NCBI GenBank assembly: GCA_018806985.1 | Contig: JADANN010000074.1 | Location: 1-64,000 of the forward strand | DNA: 64,000 bases | Reading direction: 5' to 3' | Source of the DNA: Angiostrongylus vasorum | Lineage: Eukaryota > Nematoda > Chromadorea > Rhabditida > Metastrongylidae | In this document: piece after piece, positions 1 through 11,357 of the stretch | Numbering within the stretch: the stretch's first letter is position 1 | Layout of the letters: each line of letters starts with the position of its first letter | Notes under the pieces: generated by a model | Databases searched by the model: none | What the model was told of the DNA's origin: nothing | Seen by the model: the letters and a program-made list of their open reading frames with translations, nothing else | Program-made: the position numbers and the translations under genes

Positions 1-83
1 CTAACACTGAGCATATACGACACGGCAATATGGGCTACGTGGAAAGGTGTACAAATTTACGCCATGGTTTACTACTTGAACAC

Positions 84-450
84 TTGCTTGGATGGCCCGT
101 CTTCAATGGTTGTCCAGACACCAGCATAATCTCCATCTCTCGGGCTTTGCTGGCCCAGCCATTGCGGTTCCTGGAATCCCGAGGTGAGCATGGCCAAAAT
201 CTGCCCCAGGTCCCCACCCCCTGTGGATCAGAGGGGACCATCCGACTAGTTTCACACCGGGACTGGTGGTGGATCCTGGTATTGGTTTACTCTTGGCTGG
301 GCTCCCGCATAGAAACTCCGGACTACTTCTCACATTGGGAGACCCTACCGGGGAAGGAGCTAAATCCCCTGCTGTACGTCGCAGTCCGACACCCATGAAC
401 ACCATCCAGCCACGATGAGGCGGTAAACCCTTGGGAGGACGTCGTGGTTT
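84..450 (+). repeat. Dispersed 380-base repeat F3, copy 1
   Basis: Family blocks run in order: GGATGGCCCGTC, CCAGCATAATC, GGTTCCTGGAATCC, GTGGATCCTGGTATTGGTTT, CACATTGGGAGACCCT, and the end CGATGAGGCGGTAAACC. Seven copies occur in the window, counting duplicates. Frames across it are not conserved between copies, so it is non-coding. Confidence 0.85.
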
Positions 451-2309
451 AAGAATATTCAATTCCCCAGCGGACTTCTTCAAACTTTGCATATCCAAGT
501 AGGTGACAGAACAAAACTAAAACTAACTAAACCTTGTAAAGAACTTGCCATCAATATTTCTTTTCTTGAAAACGTTGAGCGGAAGCAATCCTCGACTGGC
601 GAGTATGTGGGAGAAAGCAATGTAGATGCATCTCGAGAAGAACTTGGTAGATTGAGAGATGTTCCCGATGTCATCAGGAAATGTAGCAGCCCACTAAAGA
701 CATAGTTTATTTTGTTTAACCACTGCTGCTTGGCATAAACCTTTAGACATGGTTTGGCGTAGTTTGGAATGCTATTTTCTTTGACAAAACTATCTCGAAT
801 AATTGTCGATATACATGAAGTAACTACGGAGCAAAGCCTATTTGCAACTGCTTTAATGGGTTCGACTCACTAGAGTTCAGTCCTTCAGGGTATCACTATT
901 CTACTGGAAGACCCACCACAGCTGCATAAATGGATGCGCCTTGCAAAAGACAATGAAAATCTGAGCTCCTTTAGTTGTTTCTACAACACCATTGTAAAAT
1001 TTCTCAAAGTTAATCAGGTAATATCACCCTCTCATTCAACGAACCACTGTCATACACAAAAAGTGGAGTTGTCTTTCCAAGATTATGTACCATTTAAAAA
1101 AATATATACACCAACATGTCATAAACATACCGAATTCTTATCAATATCCTTCTTTTGTACGACAGCACCTGAATTTATGGCCAAGGGAGGCATTCTTCTC
1201 CAGTACTAAATAACAGATATGTCGCGATTCACAATTTTGTCTGAAAGTACAGTACATAACATGTATATCGATCGTTAAGCGAAGCGATCACTAGTAGGAC
1301 GAAAAGGTCTTGCTTTACATCAAATCAACAAGGAATTTGAAAGCAAGGGAATCATATTTGTCACAAGTACGACAAAAACCAGTGGGAGACGTGGCAGACC
1401 GCGCAACAATTTTAGGCCAACGCGATCAGACAACGAGATCAACTGAAGGGGCAGCTACGCAGTCTGTGTGGAAGCAGGCGCGAAATTTGAATCTGAATAT
1501 CTCCGGAGCGGTCTTTCCATCCGACTTCGTAACTTGTAGTGTGTGCTCTTACCGCAGTGTGCAGATTCTCGTTCACTGTCACTACTGATTTAGTAAGGAT
1601 GTTTCATTTTCAAGAGATGAGAAATGAACTGTAAATGCACAGACCCTATTTCTCACCTTAAAACTGGCACACAGCAATGGGATTTTTGTGACAGGTGCTA
1701 ATTAACCCAACCCCTTTTGAAACACGCCGTGATAGCGGGGTGACATAGTTGACATAACACTGAGTTTTACCATGCTCTAACTACTGATCAAAAGGAAAAA
1801 CTGATTCTGTAGGAGTCTTGAAAATTTATTGTGCTGTATGAGACATCGTTCGCTTGGATTGTTTGAAATGGTTTTTAGTACTGCAGTCCTACACTATTCT
1901 GCTTCCAAGTAGCATGAAGTATTCATCAATACAGACGCCTTTCCCGTAGCCGTATATTCTGGAGCGAATCCTACCGACACGTTCGATTAGTGGCATCACC
2001 GTGTACCTTCTGTCTCCTCAGTCATACGGATACACCGTGTTGCTGGCAAAGTGGAGGTTGTCAAAATTTCACATCTATCTGTCCTTATAAGATGGACTCA
2101 ATAGGATGGCACGTGACAGTAGGACTGGGACTTCAATAATTCCTCAACTGCTCAACCTAAAAGTTCCCATTTCAGCACAGAGACCAATGAATCTTCGCAT
2201 CTTCTCGACACTTTTTTCCCACAACAGATTTTTCTGTTGATGGTATCTGGTCGTTTCGATCACATTCAGTTTGCAAACCGTTGGCCAGAAGTGATTATTA
2301 AAAACCTAC
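451..2309. other. No gene recognised
   Basis: Short frames of 60-92 codons exist, some preserved in the second copy (48,573-50,433) only because the duplication is recent. No splice-bounded exon, RNA gene or known repeat was seen. Confidence 0.5.
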
Positions 2310-2538
2310 TGATTCTCCTCATCGAAGTGAGAAAAATATCTGTTCACAATAAACTGTCTATCGTGGAATAGGCAGTGGTCGTGAAGCACTACAGTGTTAG
2401 ATGACTGACTTGTGACTGCATCAGAATCGTCACCGCCATTACTGCACTTGTCTTCCAATCCATTTTCTGTTGAGAAACTCTTCAGCGAGGAATGTAGGAC
2501 GTTCCAGTTCGTACTGTGTGTCTCCGGAATTTTCACAA
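2310..2538 (-). CDS. Candidate coding exon, unknown product
   Basis: An open frame of 75 codons is bounded by acceptor GAAAGCAG and donor GTAGGT. It reads KIPETHSTNWNVLHSS, a Ser/Asp-rich middle, then HDRQFIVNRYFSHFDEEN. No family is recognised. The splice signals and full-length open frame favour a real exon, but no partner exon was identified nearby. The second copy has lost two bases in the middle. Confidence 0.35.
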
Positions 2539-3084
2539 CTGCTTTCGATGATGAGTCGATCGAGTTTCAATTATTCATCTGTTCACATGTTTAACGTTGT
2601 AAAATTCGATTGCCGTTAACAAAAAAGCAATCCGGAACGACGAATGACTTCTAAATAGCAATGTTTAGATGATAATAATGTGCCTCCTTAGCAAATTGGT
2701 GCCAGATGTGTACGCAGCCAGCTCGCTCCTACCTTCCTACAAGATGACGTCTGTGATGAAGAACTGAAGACGCCCTAGCATTTAAGACTATTCCATGACT
2801 CCTGGCAGAATAGACTCGACCAGCAATCAAGGACTTTCGTGACGAAGACGAAGGAATTCTTCAAGCAACAGCTGATGGGCCATGAAGAATTTGGAGACTT
2901 CAGTAGATGAAGTATTCGAAGAAACGAATGCAACGGAGGAAGTGCAGGGATCCTCGCAGTGTGTGATGTTGCGTCGTGTAAGAAAAAATATCACTGTCGT
3001 TTCGTTTCCAATTTTGACGAGGAATTATGTCCATCGTATGGAATGGGAAAGCACAAGAAATACCAGAACAAACCAACATAACAA

Positions 3085-3310
3085 TGCCTAGATATTCGCA
3101 AGACTTGGACCCCCGGCAAGATCGAGCCACGATTCCCCCTTTCCGGGGGCTCGCGCATTGCACACTACGCCACTGAGGCCTTTGTTCTGCGTTTTCTCAG
3201 CTAGTTCTCCATCTACCTGTGCCCTCAGCAACCACCCGTCAACGGGATCGATCTGCGGAGCCCACATCAGCACTGAACCCGGTTAAGCTGAGGCTGCAGT
3301 CAGAAATCGC
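3085..3310. mobile_element. F1-related element, partial
   Basis: The plus strand carries CAACCACCCGTCAACGGGAT and GGTTAAGCTG, matching the interior of the F1 copy at 29.1 kb in reverse orientation. The GATATTCGCAAGACTTGGAC part matches the F1 end. A tRNA-like A-box (TGGCGTAGTGTG, minus strand) lies within. Confidence 0.55.
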
Positions 3311-3984
3311 AATGTTTAGCTTTTTATTTACTCCCTACTAAAATTTTCAGGGCAGGGTATTGCGCGAGATCAACTACAACGACAAGACTCAACATGGTTG
3401 CACAACACTTTCGGATGCTCACAGCAATATGGTTGGGTTGTACACCGTAGCAAAATACGGGAAATACTATTCTGTATACCCTACAGTTGATAGGGAATAT
3501 CAAGAAGATCCTTGTGGAGTACGGATGGACGTGCTTGCCGAGTTTCCTACAGACTCACTAAGATGATTGTCCTGTAGTGCATATCAAATACTGAAGGACG
3601 TTCAGCTGGTTGATCAAACGGAATTCCAAACACTAGTGATCCTTCTACAAGAGAAAACATTCAAACTACAAGTGGGATCAAAGAAATCGATCAGGTGTCC
3701 ATATCCTCCTCAACTGTGAAGGAACCTTTAGAAATAGGAAAAAAAGAAAACGAAAGAACATTAATAGTTTGCCACTTCTACAGAAAAGAATCTCAGTTAA
3801 CTACCACAGTGCTGACCAACACCGGCATTCTAAAAAATTTGCATGTTTTACTAGTAAGAAACAGCAGCGCAGTGGCTGGTGAAACGGTCGATCAGGAAAC
3901 AAAGGCACTAGTTCGACTGTCTTTCCAACGCTCTTATCAATCCACATGGGAACCTATTTAGCCTGTCCATATACAGCATTGCAT

Positions 3985-4180
3985 GAAGAATCGACTCGGC
4001 TAGCATTTTATGACATTCCTAAAGAAGGCGAGATCTCAGGCAGCAGCCGAAACAACATCCAGAACTTTCGAAGACCATTATGCACGACGAATACAAGGAA
4101 AAAAACGAATCCAATGCAAGAGATTCTGGGATTCGCACAGTAGATGTGACGACGGGTCATGTAAAATGGGAAACGAAGAA
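3985..4180 (+). repeat. SINE-like family F2, partial copy
   Basis: It carries the family core TAGCATTTTATGACATTCCT and ends near GATGTGACGACGGGTCA, matching the copy at 19.8-20.15 kb. The tRNA-like head is missing. Confidence 0.65.
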
Positions 4181-4389
4181 AAATTTGCTGGCATAGTCCA
4201 ACTGTGCGGTACTTTTCCACCGAGCAGTTGCCAATATCGACGTGCTCTGCTTAAAAGGTGGTATTTGACTTGCGAAACGTCAACTTGTGTGCAAGCATGT
4301 TGGTTGAGCTCAAGTCCTGCATTCCTTCCACAGTATGGGCTAGTTGATGCAAATCTATTTGCTTTTCTTTAACTTATTTATTGTTTGGG

Positions 4390-4735
4390 GTGAGTCACGT
4401 GAATCATATAATCTGGTTCCAGCACTTTTTCCTCTTGATTCATTTGCACCCACCATTCACAAAGGATCTCGAGAATTTTGTGTGTGGGTTCAGCCGCTGC
4501 TTGGAGATTTTTGCTTTCGTCACGAATGTCGCTAAAGTGCCGGTCGAGTTGTTTCTGTTTGGAGATCTGAGATAGCTGCGCTTAAGGGCTTCACTTGGAT
4601 CGAAGATGTTTTCAGATAAGCCTGGTAGGAATTTCCTCAGCCCTGAGGAACGAGAGGCATCATGGCCCCATGCGGGGTGGAACTACTCATGGTGAGCTGC
4701 ACCGTCCACCTGATCAATTGGTTCACTAGTACTGC
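4390..4735 (-). repeat. SINE-like family F2 copy
   Basis: Read on the minus strand, it begins with a tRNA-like head (GACGGTGCAGCTCACCATGA). Then comes the family core (TTTAGCGACATTCGTGACGA), followed by the CAAGCAGCGGCTGAA block. It is decayed but colinear with the other F2 copies. Confidence 0.65.
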
Positions 4736-4760
4736 CCTACCACGCTAGCACGACTTCTCC

Positions 4761-4763
<3 letters not shown>

Positions 4764-4820
<57 letters not shown>

Positions 4821-4926
4821 ACATATATACATATATATACATTTTGCACATATACATATACATGTACACTGTATATGTAGATATACGTGTACATCTACGT
4901 ATGTATATATATATATATATATATAC
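4764..4926. repeat. TA-type microsatellite
   Basis: Two pure TA tracts flank a TA/CATA interior. Frames across it translate as Tyr-Ile repeats and are not genes. Confidence 0.95.
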
Positions 4927-5284
4927 ATACAATGTGGGGAACAGTATGGCACGTCTTTTTGCTCTCAGTCAAACGGTCTGAGGGGAAGTAAATTGAGGAC
5001 GAGTACCATGAGATCGACGATGATTGCGGTGAAGTAATCGGTGAATGGCTTAAGCCTTGCGAGACCATGCGCAACGATTTCGAAATAGACGTCTGCACAC
5101 ACACTTTGATTTCAATGCACAAACTTCCGCCTTGTTCATTTTGCAGCACAGAGCCTTTTGCAAAAATTTCCAGCCAATAGACTGTATAACACAGATTTTC
5201 TGCTGGTTCAAAGCTATGGATAGGTGTTTTAAATGCGCTATATTTGAGAAAAGCCTTCTTCGGACGGTTAAATGAAGTCGATAC

Positions 5285-5668
5285 TACTTGATACTTGAAC
5301 GACCTGTCCTCACTGGTTGTGCGGGTTCCAGCATAATCACCATTCTTTGGAGATTTGCTGGTTAAGCCATTGTGGTTCCCTGGAATCCGGAGCTCAGCTT
5401 GGCTAAAATCTGCGCCAAGTCATCACGACCGCAGGCAGTCGCAGCCCTTGTGGATCAGAGGGAGATTTGCCAGCGACTTTGGTACCAGGACGGTAGTGGA
5501 TCCTGGTATTGGTTTACTCTTAGCTAGACTTCTTGATGGGAACGCCGGACTCCTTCTCAGCTTGGGAGACCCTGCAGGGGGGACGAATCCCACCGTTGTA
5601 CATCGTAGTCCGACACGCAGGAACGCCTCTTAGCCACGATGACGCGGTAAACCGTTGGGAGGAAATGA
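5285..5668 (+). repeat. Dispersed 380-base repeat F3, copy 2
   Basis: It begins CTACTTGATACTTGAACGAC and carries GTGGATCCTGGTATTGGTTT, CAGCTTGGGAGACCCTGC and the end CGATGACGCGGTAAACCGTT. Strand and block order match copy 1. Confidence 0.85.
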
Positions 5669-6549
5669 AGTCGCTAGATATAAAAAACATAAAACACGGA
5701 ATTACACTTCAACTATCGCGAGAACCATGAAGAAAGCTAGTAGCACCGTAGTTAGATAATCGTTACTTTAGTCTTCGTCACACGGAAGACGTACCCAGAA
5801 GCATGGGAGCATTTGTAGAAGATGAGATATGGGAAATCTGTGAATGAAGTAATAGAACAACAACCTGAGGACGCTTTACCACGGCTATTTCCGGTTCTCA
5901 AGGAAAGTGACGCTCAAAAAGAATTCTCCAATTCAGTAGGGAAACACGTTTACGAATCCCCATGTTATGGATGAATATAATATATACCTAGAACTTTGTA
6001 TATATAATAAGAACCATATAAGAACACCATCTTTGTGACTGGCATTTGCGAAACAACGAAACCACTACACGGACCCATAGGGCCCACACGACTTCTGAAT
6101 GAGGGTCATATAAGTAGTGAACTCTTATCTTCCATCATGTCTTCTTCACTGACAATGGATCTTCACTGTATAAGAGCCACAAACCACTTATGCGGCACGT
6201 TGTTGCTTGGGAGGTTATACGCAACCACGTTGTTCCCGTGAAACGCATGTAAATTCAGGTAAAGATTTCGTCGGTTCTGCTGTTACGAATGCAGCTACAC
6301 TTTCGCATGAATATAGTCAGTTCTGTGTGAGTGTACTTTCGTACGATACGGTTGTATCATGACGCAACTTGGTTCAACCCGAAATCCTACAATGAGCTGG
6401 TTGAGAAATATATGTGGAGAAGTGCTCCGTGTCACTTTACAATAGCGTCTTTTACAATGACAACTGCAATATGTTCGACGTAAACATATCCTGTGAAAAC
6501 TCGGCAGCACGAATATACGTATCTATCATGACAGGTTTTTACCATATTA
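5669..6549. other. No gene recognised
   Basis: Single-copy-looking DNA between a 380-base repeat and a SINE-like copy; repeated at 53,832-54,714. Nothing supported. Confidence 0.5.
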
Positions 6550-6915
6550 ATTTTCAGATGACCCATCATTTACATCTACCATACGGATCCCGGCTCTTCT
6601 CACATTCGATTAGTTTCTTCGCATCCTTCACCCACGAAGGTCTTCCAACTTTTTACGTGTTGCTTCAGCTGTTACTTGAAGACTTCCTTCCATCTTTAAT
6701 GTCGTTGAATGCTGGTGAAGTTGATTCTCCCTTGAGTCCTGGGATAGCCGGACGAAACCGTTCCCCATTGCACTGCACAGAGTGATTTCTTCCTAAACCA
6801 GTTCGGCACCAGTTTCTCCAAGCCCGGGCAAATGACAGCCGTTGTGAGCCCGTAGTGCAGGGCTAACGATCACCGTGTTCGTTGTGATCGGCATCAGTAA
6901 CTCTGTGCTATCCGC
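6550..6915 (-). repeat. SINE-like family F2 copy
   Basis: The minus strand starts GGATAGCACAGAGTTACTGA, then has the core CAGCATTCAACGACATTAAA and the block CAAGTAACAGCTGAA, ending near TAGATGTAAATGATGGGTCA. The head resembles a tRNA A-box region, and the family is probably tRNA-derived. Confidence 0.7.
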
Positions 6916-7165
6916 CTTTTCTTAAAGCATATTACATGAAGTTATCCCGGTTATCCCAAAAAATAGCAAAAACAAAGGGAGTCACGGATGTGCTATTCTT
7001 CGTCTTCTTCAACTGCCCACAGCCGAAAAGGTGCTGATATTGATGAGCACCGACTGTTGTATGTGGAATATATTGGCAACCGCTTTTTTCATGCGGTGGT
7101 AAACTACATAAATTGTGATAAAATGATGTGAATTACGAACAGTATTTTGCTAAAAAAATAACTCC

Positions 7166-7450
7166 TTAATAGAACTGGGCAATAGCTTCATTTGATTGCA
7201 AAACGAGAACAAAACCAATAAAACTGTGCGAAACCTTCAAGATATTCAAAATAATAACGCAAAATTTCTTCCAAAAATCGCTTACTAAAAAAACAGCATT
7301 ACTCAGAGTCACGATCTGAAATGAAGCATACAAATACGAGGCCTTGGCAATCGAGTCGGTCTTGACAAAGTCCATTGAGATCGTAAGAGAGACAAACATA
7401 AAACACAGAATGATCACGATGAAGGCCAGCTTACGAACTGTGGCATAGCA
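7166..7450 (-). CDS. ORF with hydrophobic segments, possible membrane-protein exon
   Basis: The frame is open from about 7,450 to a stop at 7,166, with a first ATG at 7,417. It has three hydrophobic stretches, beginning IVIILCFMFVSLTI, then YLYASFQIVTLSNAVFLV and FIGFVLVLQ. Such a pattern suits the end of a multi-pass membrane protein, for example a nematode chemoreceptor, but no diagnostic motif is present. The translation is identical in the second copy (55,327-55,578). AT-rich DNA can produce such frames by chance. Confidence 0.22.
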   Translation of the reverse strand, partial: CYATVRKLAFIVIILCFMFVSLTISMDFVKTDSIAKASYLYASFQIVTLSNAVFLVSDFWKKFCVIILNILKVSHSFIGFVLVLQSNEAIAQFY

Positions 7451-7722
7451 CTACTTTTCAATACATTCGCGACCACAACGAATATTCTGCAACAGACACG
7501 AAGGATTACGTCGAATTCCTCACAGCACTCGCAATGAATCGTCTGTAATTCGTGTCGTCCACTCTGGAACACTCTCTTTCTTGTTTTTTGCACTGCCTTT
7601 CAATATTTTATGCATGTTATTAGTAAGAGCACTCTAAAATCCTTTGCAATCTCTAAGTTCCTCTGCGTTTTTCCAGCTTTTCAGAAAACATCTATTAAAG
7701 AAAGAACATTCAGTACCAAACA

Positions 7723-8082
7723 ATGATGCTATTAGTCTTTGGTGGATGGCTTCACAAAATAGACTGCGCAGTTTTCTTCATTTTTATACACTTTTTATAC
7801 TCGTTCATTCCATGCCATTGGCTCATCACTACGAATGCAAATGGAAGAACAGTCAAATACTGGTTAATAATTGAATCAGCAGAAGCAGAACTTGAATCTA
7901 TCATGGAAAAAAACTCTTCATCGAGAGTAAGCAAGAAGATATTTGGGGGAAATGAACAACCTTTTTTCGTTCTCCTTCGTTGGAAGTGGATCTCAAGAAA
8001 TAGAAAGCGAAGAGAAGAATTATGCACTTTTAAAAACATTTATGACCACTATTTGGAATTTTATTGCATGCAGGAGGGATAG
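7723..8082 (+). other. 119-codon ORF, unrecognised
   Basis: The frame starts with a hydrophobic segment (FFIFIHFLYSFIP) and continues with a basic Lys/Arg-rich half. It is repeated unchanged at 55,884-56,243. It overlaps a 95-codon frame on the other strand, and no splice sites or family motif support it. Most likely a chance frame. Confidence 0.15.
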
Positions 8083-8724
8083 ATGATACGGACAAGAGAA
8101 AAAGCTGTTATTGGGAAACGTGAAGGAAAACATTGAACTACCACTGCTCAGATATTATTAAAGCCATAAACTGGGCCGTGTACAGGTGAGGGCACATCTT
8201 CGAAACCTTCAGGATTGATAAATCTGCGGTAGTGGAGTTAATGGACGATTTTTCGCAGTAAGACAGACACTTTTACACGAATAATGCCATACAGTTTCTT
8301 TAGATAGCAGACTGCTTCAAAGAAAGACAAGTTTTACAAGGAAAGAAAAAATAAGAAGCGACTTCACAACAAGCTCATACAGAGGTTGTACGGCGGAGGT
8401 TGTACACGCAAAGGAGTAGAACCTATAATCGTATATTATAAAAAACAATTTTTAGTACAGCGACTACAACATTACTGAAAGATTATGGGGACTAAAGCGT
8501 AGGGAGCTTTCTCTATCCGATAGAAAGAGTCTCTGCCGTTGCTAAATTCTATGCCTCCGATACTATTTGTGGAATATTCCGCTCAATGTTATGTTCTGAA
8601 CACAACGGCCACGCTACGCTTCCTGCTGATGAGGAATACAGAGAGTATTCGCTGTTTCATAGAGAGTAGTCCTCATTTCTTAATACTACCACATGTTGGA
8701 TTCACAACGTTAATTTTTTATTTT

Positions 8725-9042
8725 CTGCCTTCTATAACTTTATGGCAGGGGTATTAAGCGAAATACAACCACAATATTGCTGAGATATTTGCAAAACTCT
8801 GGACCGCAGGTGTCTGCGGTAGGGAACGAACAAGCTTGTCCTTTCCGAGGAGTAACGCGCTCACCACCACACCATGTGGGCTCTTCGTTTCGCCTACCTC
8901 TGCGTTACTCCCCGGCCGGAAAGGACAATAGGGTGTTCGTTCCCCACCGCAGACAGCTGCGGTCCGGAGTTTTGCAAACATCTCGGCAATATTGTGGTTG
9001 TATTTCAGCTTAATAGCCCGCCATAAAAATTATAGAAGGCAG
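8725..9042. mobile_element. Fold-back MITE, family F1, almost fully palindromic
   Basis: Starting CTGCCTTCTATAA and ending TTATAGAAGGCAG, the element is a near-perfect inverted repeat of about 140-base arms around a short centre near 8,885. It includes the F1 terminal motif AAATACAACCACAATATTGC. Such elements are non-autonomous DNA transposons. No protein is encoded. Confidence 0.85.
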
Positions 9043-10570
9043 AAAAAAAAGTAAACACTATCACATGTCGTTTGTCTTACTTCCATGATATTCCACAAAG
9101 TTAAATTCTTACAGAATGCTTTCTGCAGCTGGCTCATGTTTCAGCCTAGCAGCTGGTTCGAAAACGCTTGCAATCACTTTGTTTATCTAAACCTGCAGTA
9201 CCGTAAGACAAATCGCTAGAAATAGTCACTCCTATTGCAGTGACATCTGCCTCGAGTCGATATTTTGATGTCGACATCATCCTATAGGTTCGCACCGTTT
9301 TTGTCTATCACAGACTAGATCTAGAGACTAGATTATTCTTTACTGCACTCACTCGCTGTCTTGTATCACCCGATAATTAAAGCTGTCCCTAAGCCCACCT
9401 ACAGAAAGGTCTAATGGTTCAAGTTCAAGGTCACTCTGTGGCAACCCATCAGAAGTACTGCGTATTAGTCCGTAAAAATTCGCGCAAACTATATTGAACG
9501 TTTAACAATAAGCCCCACTGAAGCAAGCTCGCACTGCACATCGAAATCGGTATGTATGAGCCGCGTGCCCTCTCGGAAAGAATCGCAGAGCGGTCTTTGT
9601 CCTATTACTCGATCCCCCTCACATATTCTCCACTTATTTTTTTAGCTCTACGCACTCTCTATGTTCTTTACTGTATGTTTCCACTTTCCCAGACCATATT
9701 TAACTCTTGTGTGTGTGATAAAAACAACTAACCACGTCGTTACCAGCTTTCCGCATAATTTTGTGTGGTATTTTTAAATATATTTCTGTGTCTATTTCAT
9801 ATTTTTTTACATCCATCGCTTCCATACGTTTAGCAAAATTCATAACAACGGTTGCAAAGGAATGGATTATTAATTACTGGTCCAGAGCTGGATAATTGCA
9901 GATTCGAATCATATTGGCAGGGAACGGATGCCACACAATTTTACGGATTTTCCATCGACTGGGAAAAGGAAGCCCAAAACGATGACGGATTTCTTTAACT
10001 GCAGGTATTTAAGACGATGTTGTGCTTGCGTGCAAGAATGCAGTCGATTTCTACGAATCATAGCCGATTTTTGGGAATTGATCATGAATGAGACTAATGC
10101 TTACGGCCAACAAAAGAATCCTGTATAGGAAAAAATGACCATTCAAGAAGTGAGAGAATTCTGCCTTAAAATGGGTATAGTCAACTCGCCACGTCTGAGA
10201 TACTACTGGAGCAATCATCTGACTTTTGGACACGCTATAGGACCAGATGTAATGGTCAGGTTTGATTCGAAAAGATCTTGACTGATTTGCATTTTGCCGA
10301 CAATGCGGGTTATGATAGAAATGACCCCATAAATTGAATGGTATTGACGCTCAAGGACGATTTACTGGATGAAGACAGACACCTCTACACTGATAATTGT
10401 TGCATAAGTATTCCTTTTAATAAGAACCTTCGAAGGGCAAACGTACTTGACTGGACATACAGAAAGAACAAGATTGGGCCACCAAAAAACGTCATTCAGC
10501 CGAAACTGATCACAGGGCACTGAATAGCCAAGCAGAATAAGAACGGCGTAATATTCCCTAGAGGGAAGAG
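9043..10570. other. No gene recognised
   Basis: Region between two MITEs, repeated at 57,201-58,728. Short frames on both strands carry no recognisable motif. Confidence 0.5.
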
Positions 10571-10998
10571 TAAGAAAAACACTAACAACAACAATGCTGA
10601 GATATGAGCAAAACACGAAACCCTGTCGAGCTTCTAACACGCGATTACCTTTGTGATCACAGTTCCACTGAACTATCGCGTTCCTTGCTTTATGTTCTTA
10701 TCAGCCAGTTTTTTGAAAACACGTGCTTTCATATAACACCTTGCCATGAGGAAATAACAGGCAGTAAATAAAACGTTAAATATTACGATTCCAACCACAG
10801 CTACGTCTTAACCAGGTTCAATGTTGATTTGTGCTCCCCAAATCTTTCCCGTTGATGGGTGATTGCTGATGGCATTGTTAGGGCAAAAAAATGGATGAGA
10901 GGGAAGCAAAGTAAGGACCTCACTGTAACCGCGGATTAGAATCTGGGTTGGGGTCTAAGTTTTGCAAATATGTCAGCATTACCGCACTTTTTTTGTGA
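10571..10998. mobile_element. F1-family MITE behind the POLK stop codon
   Basis: Its ends are related to the F1 terminus (CAATGCTGAGATATGAGCAAAA on the left, its complement near 10,960-10,985). It shares the internal block CGTTGATGGGTGATTGCTGA with the copies at 29.1 and 3.2 kb. It begins about 45 bases downstream of the POLK TGA, so it probably forms part of the transcript end. Confidence 0.7.
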
Positions 10999-11045
10999 CG
11001 TAGTAGTAACTCACATTCCAGAAGCCTTCACACCACCGAAATTCA

Positions 11046-11357
11046 TCAATTTCGTTCTCGCCTCGCAAAGTAGTTCTCAATTGTGGCCGTTCTTCTTCGT
11101 TTTTTCGGCAGTCGTTCCTTCGGTTCGAACGATATTCCAGTTGATTTAAGGAGCAGCGAGTTGTTTAGACACTCATCCACATGTCGATTCACCATTCTGT
11201 CGTCGTTTTGTAGATGGATGTTGCATATAGGACAAGACACCAACATATCCGAGCTTGCCACCGCTTCCATGGAAAAATCGGAAACGCATGAATTTGTCTC
11301 GCACATGTTAGTGGTGGTAGGCCCCGTGTGTTGTCGTCGTTTCCAGAAATCTAGGAC
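11046..11357 (-). CDS. polk: POLK last exon: UBZ zinc finger and C-terminus
   Basis: One hundred and three codons plus TGA, acceptor TCATTTAG. It opens with VLDFWKRRQ, comparable to the FL-containing PIP-like segment after the human core. It then carries a Rad18-type ubiquitin-binding zinc finger: CPIC, 14 residues, HVDEC, with the usual C-C-H-C spacing. Human Pol kappa has two such fingers; only one is seen here. The tail has a basic cluster (KKRRR) and ends [12 protein letters not shown], which resembles a weak PCNA-binding box. UBZ and PCNA contacts bring the polymerase to stalled forks. A MITE starts about 45 bases after the stop. Confidence 0.92.
   Translation of the reverse strand, partial: VLDFWKRRQHTGPTTTNMCETNSCVSDFSMEAVASSDMLVSCPICNIHLQNDDRMVNRHVDECLNNSLLLKSTGISFEPKERLPKKRRRTATIENYFARRERN

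Noticed and set aside
4726..4952. Minus-strand frames of 68-71 codons rich in Tyr and Ile, and the similar frames at 52,971-53,312, 20,008-20,270 and 26,136-26,336
   Set aside because: They translate TA/TATG microsatellites and have no independent support.
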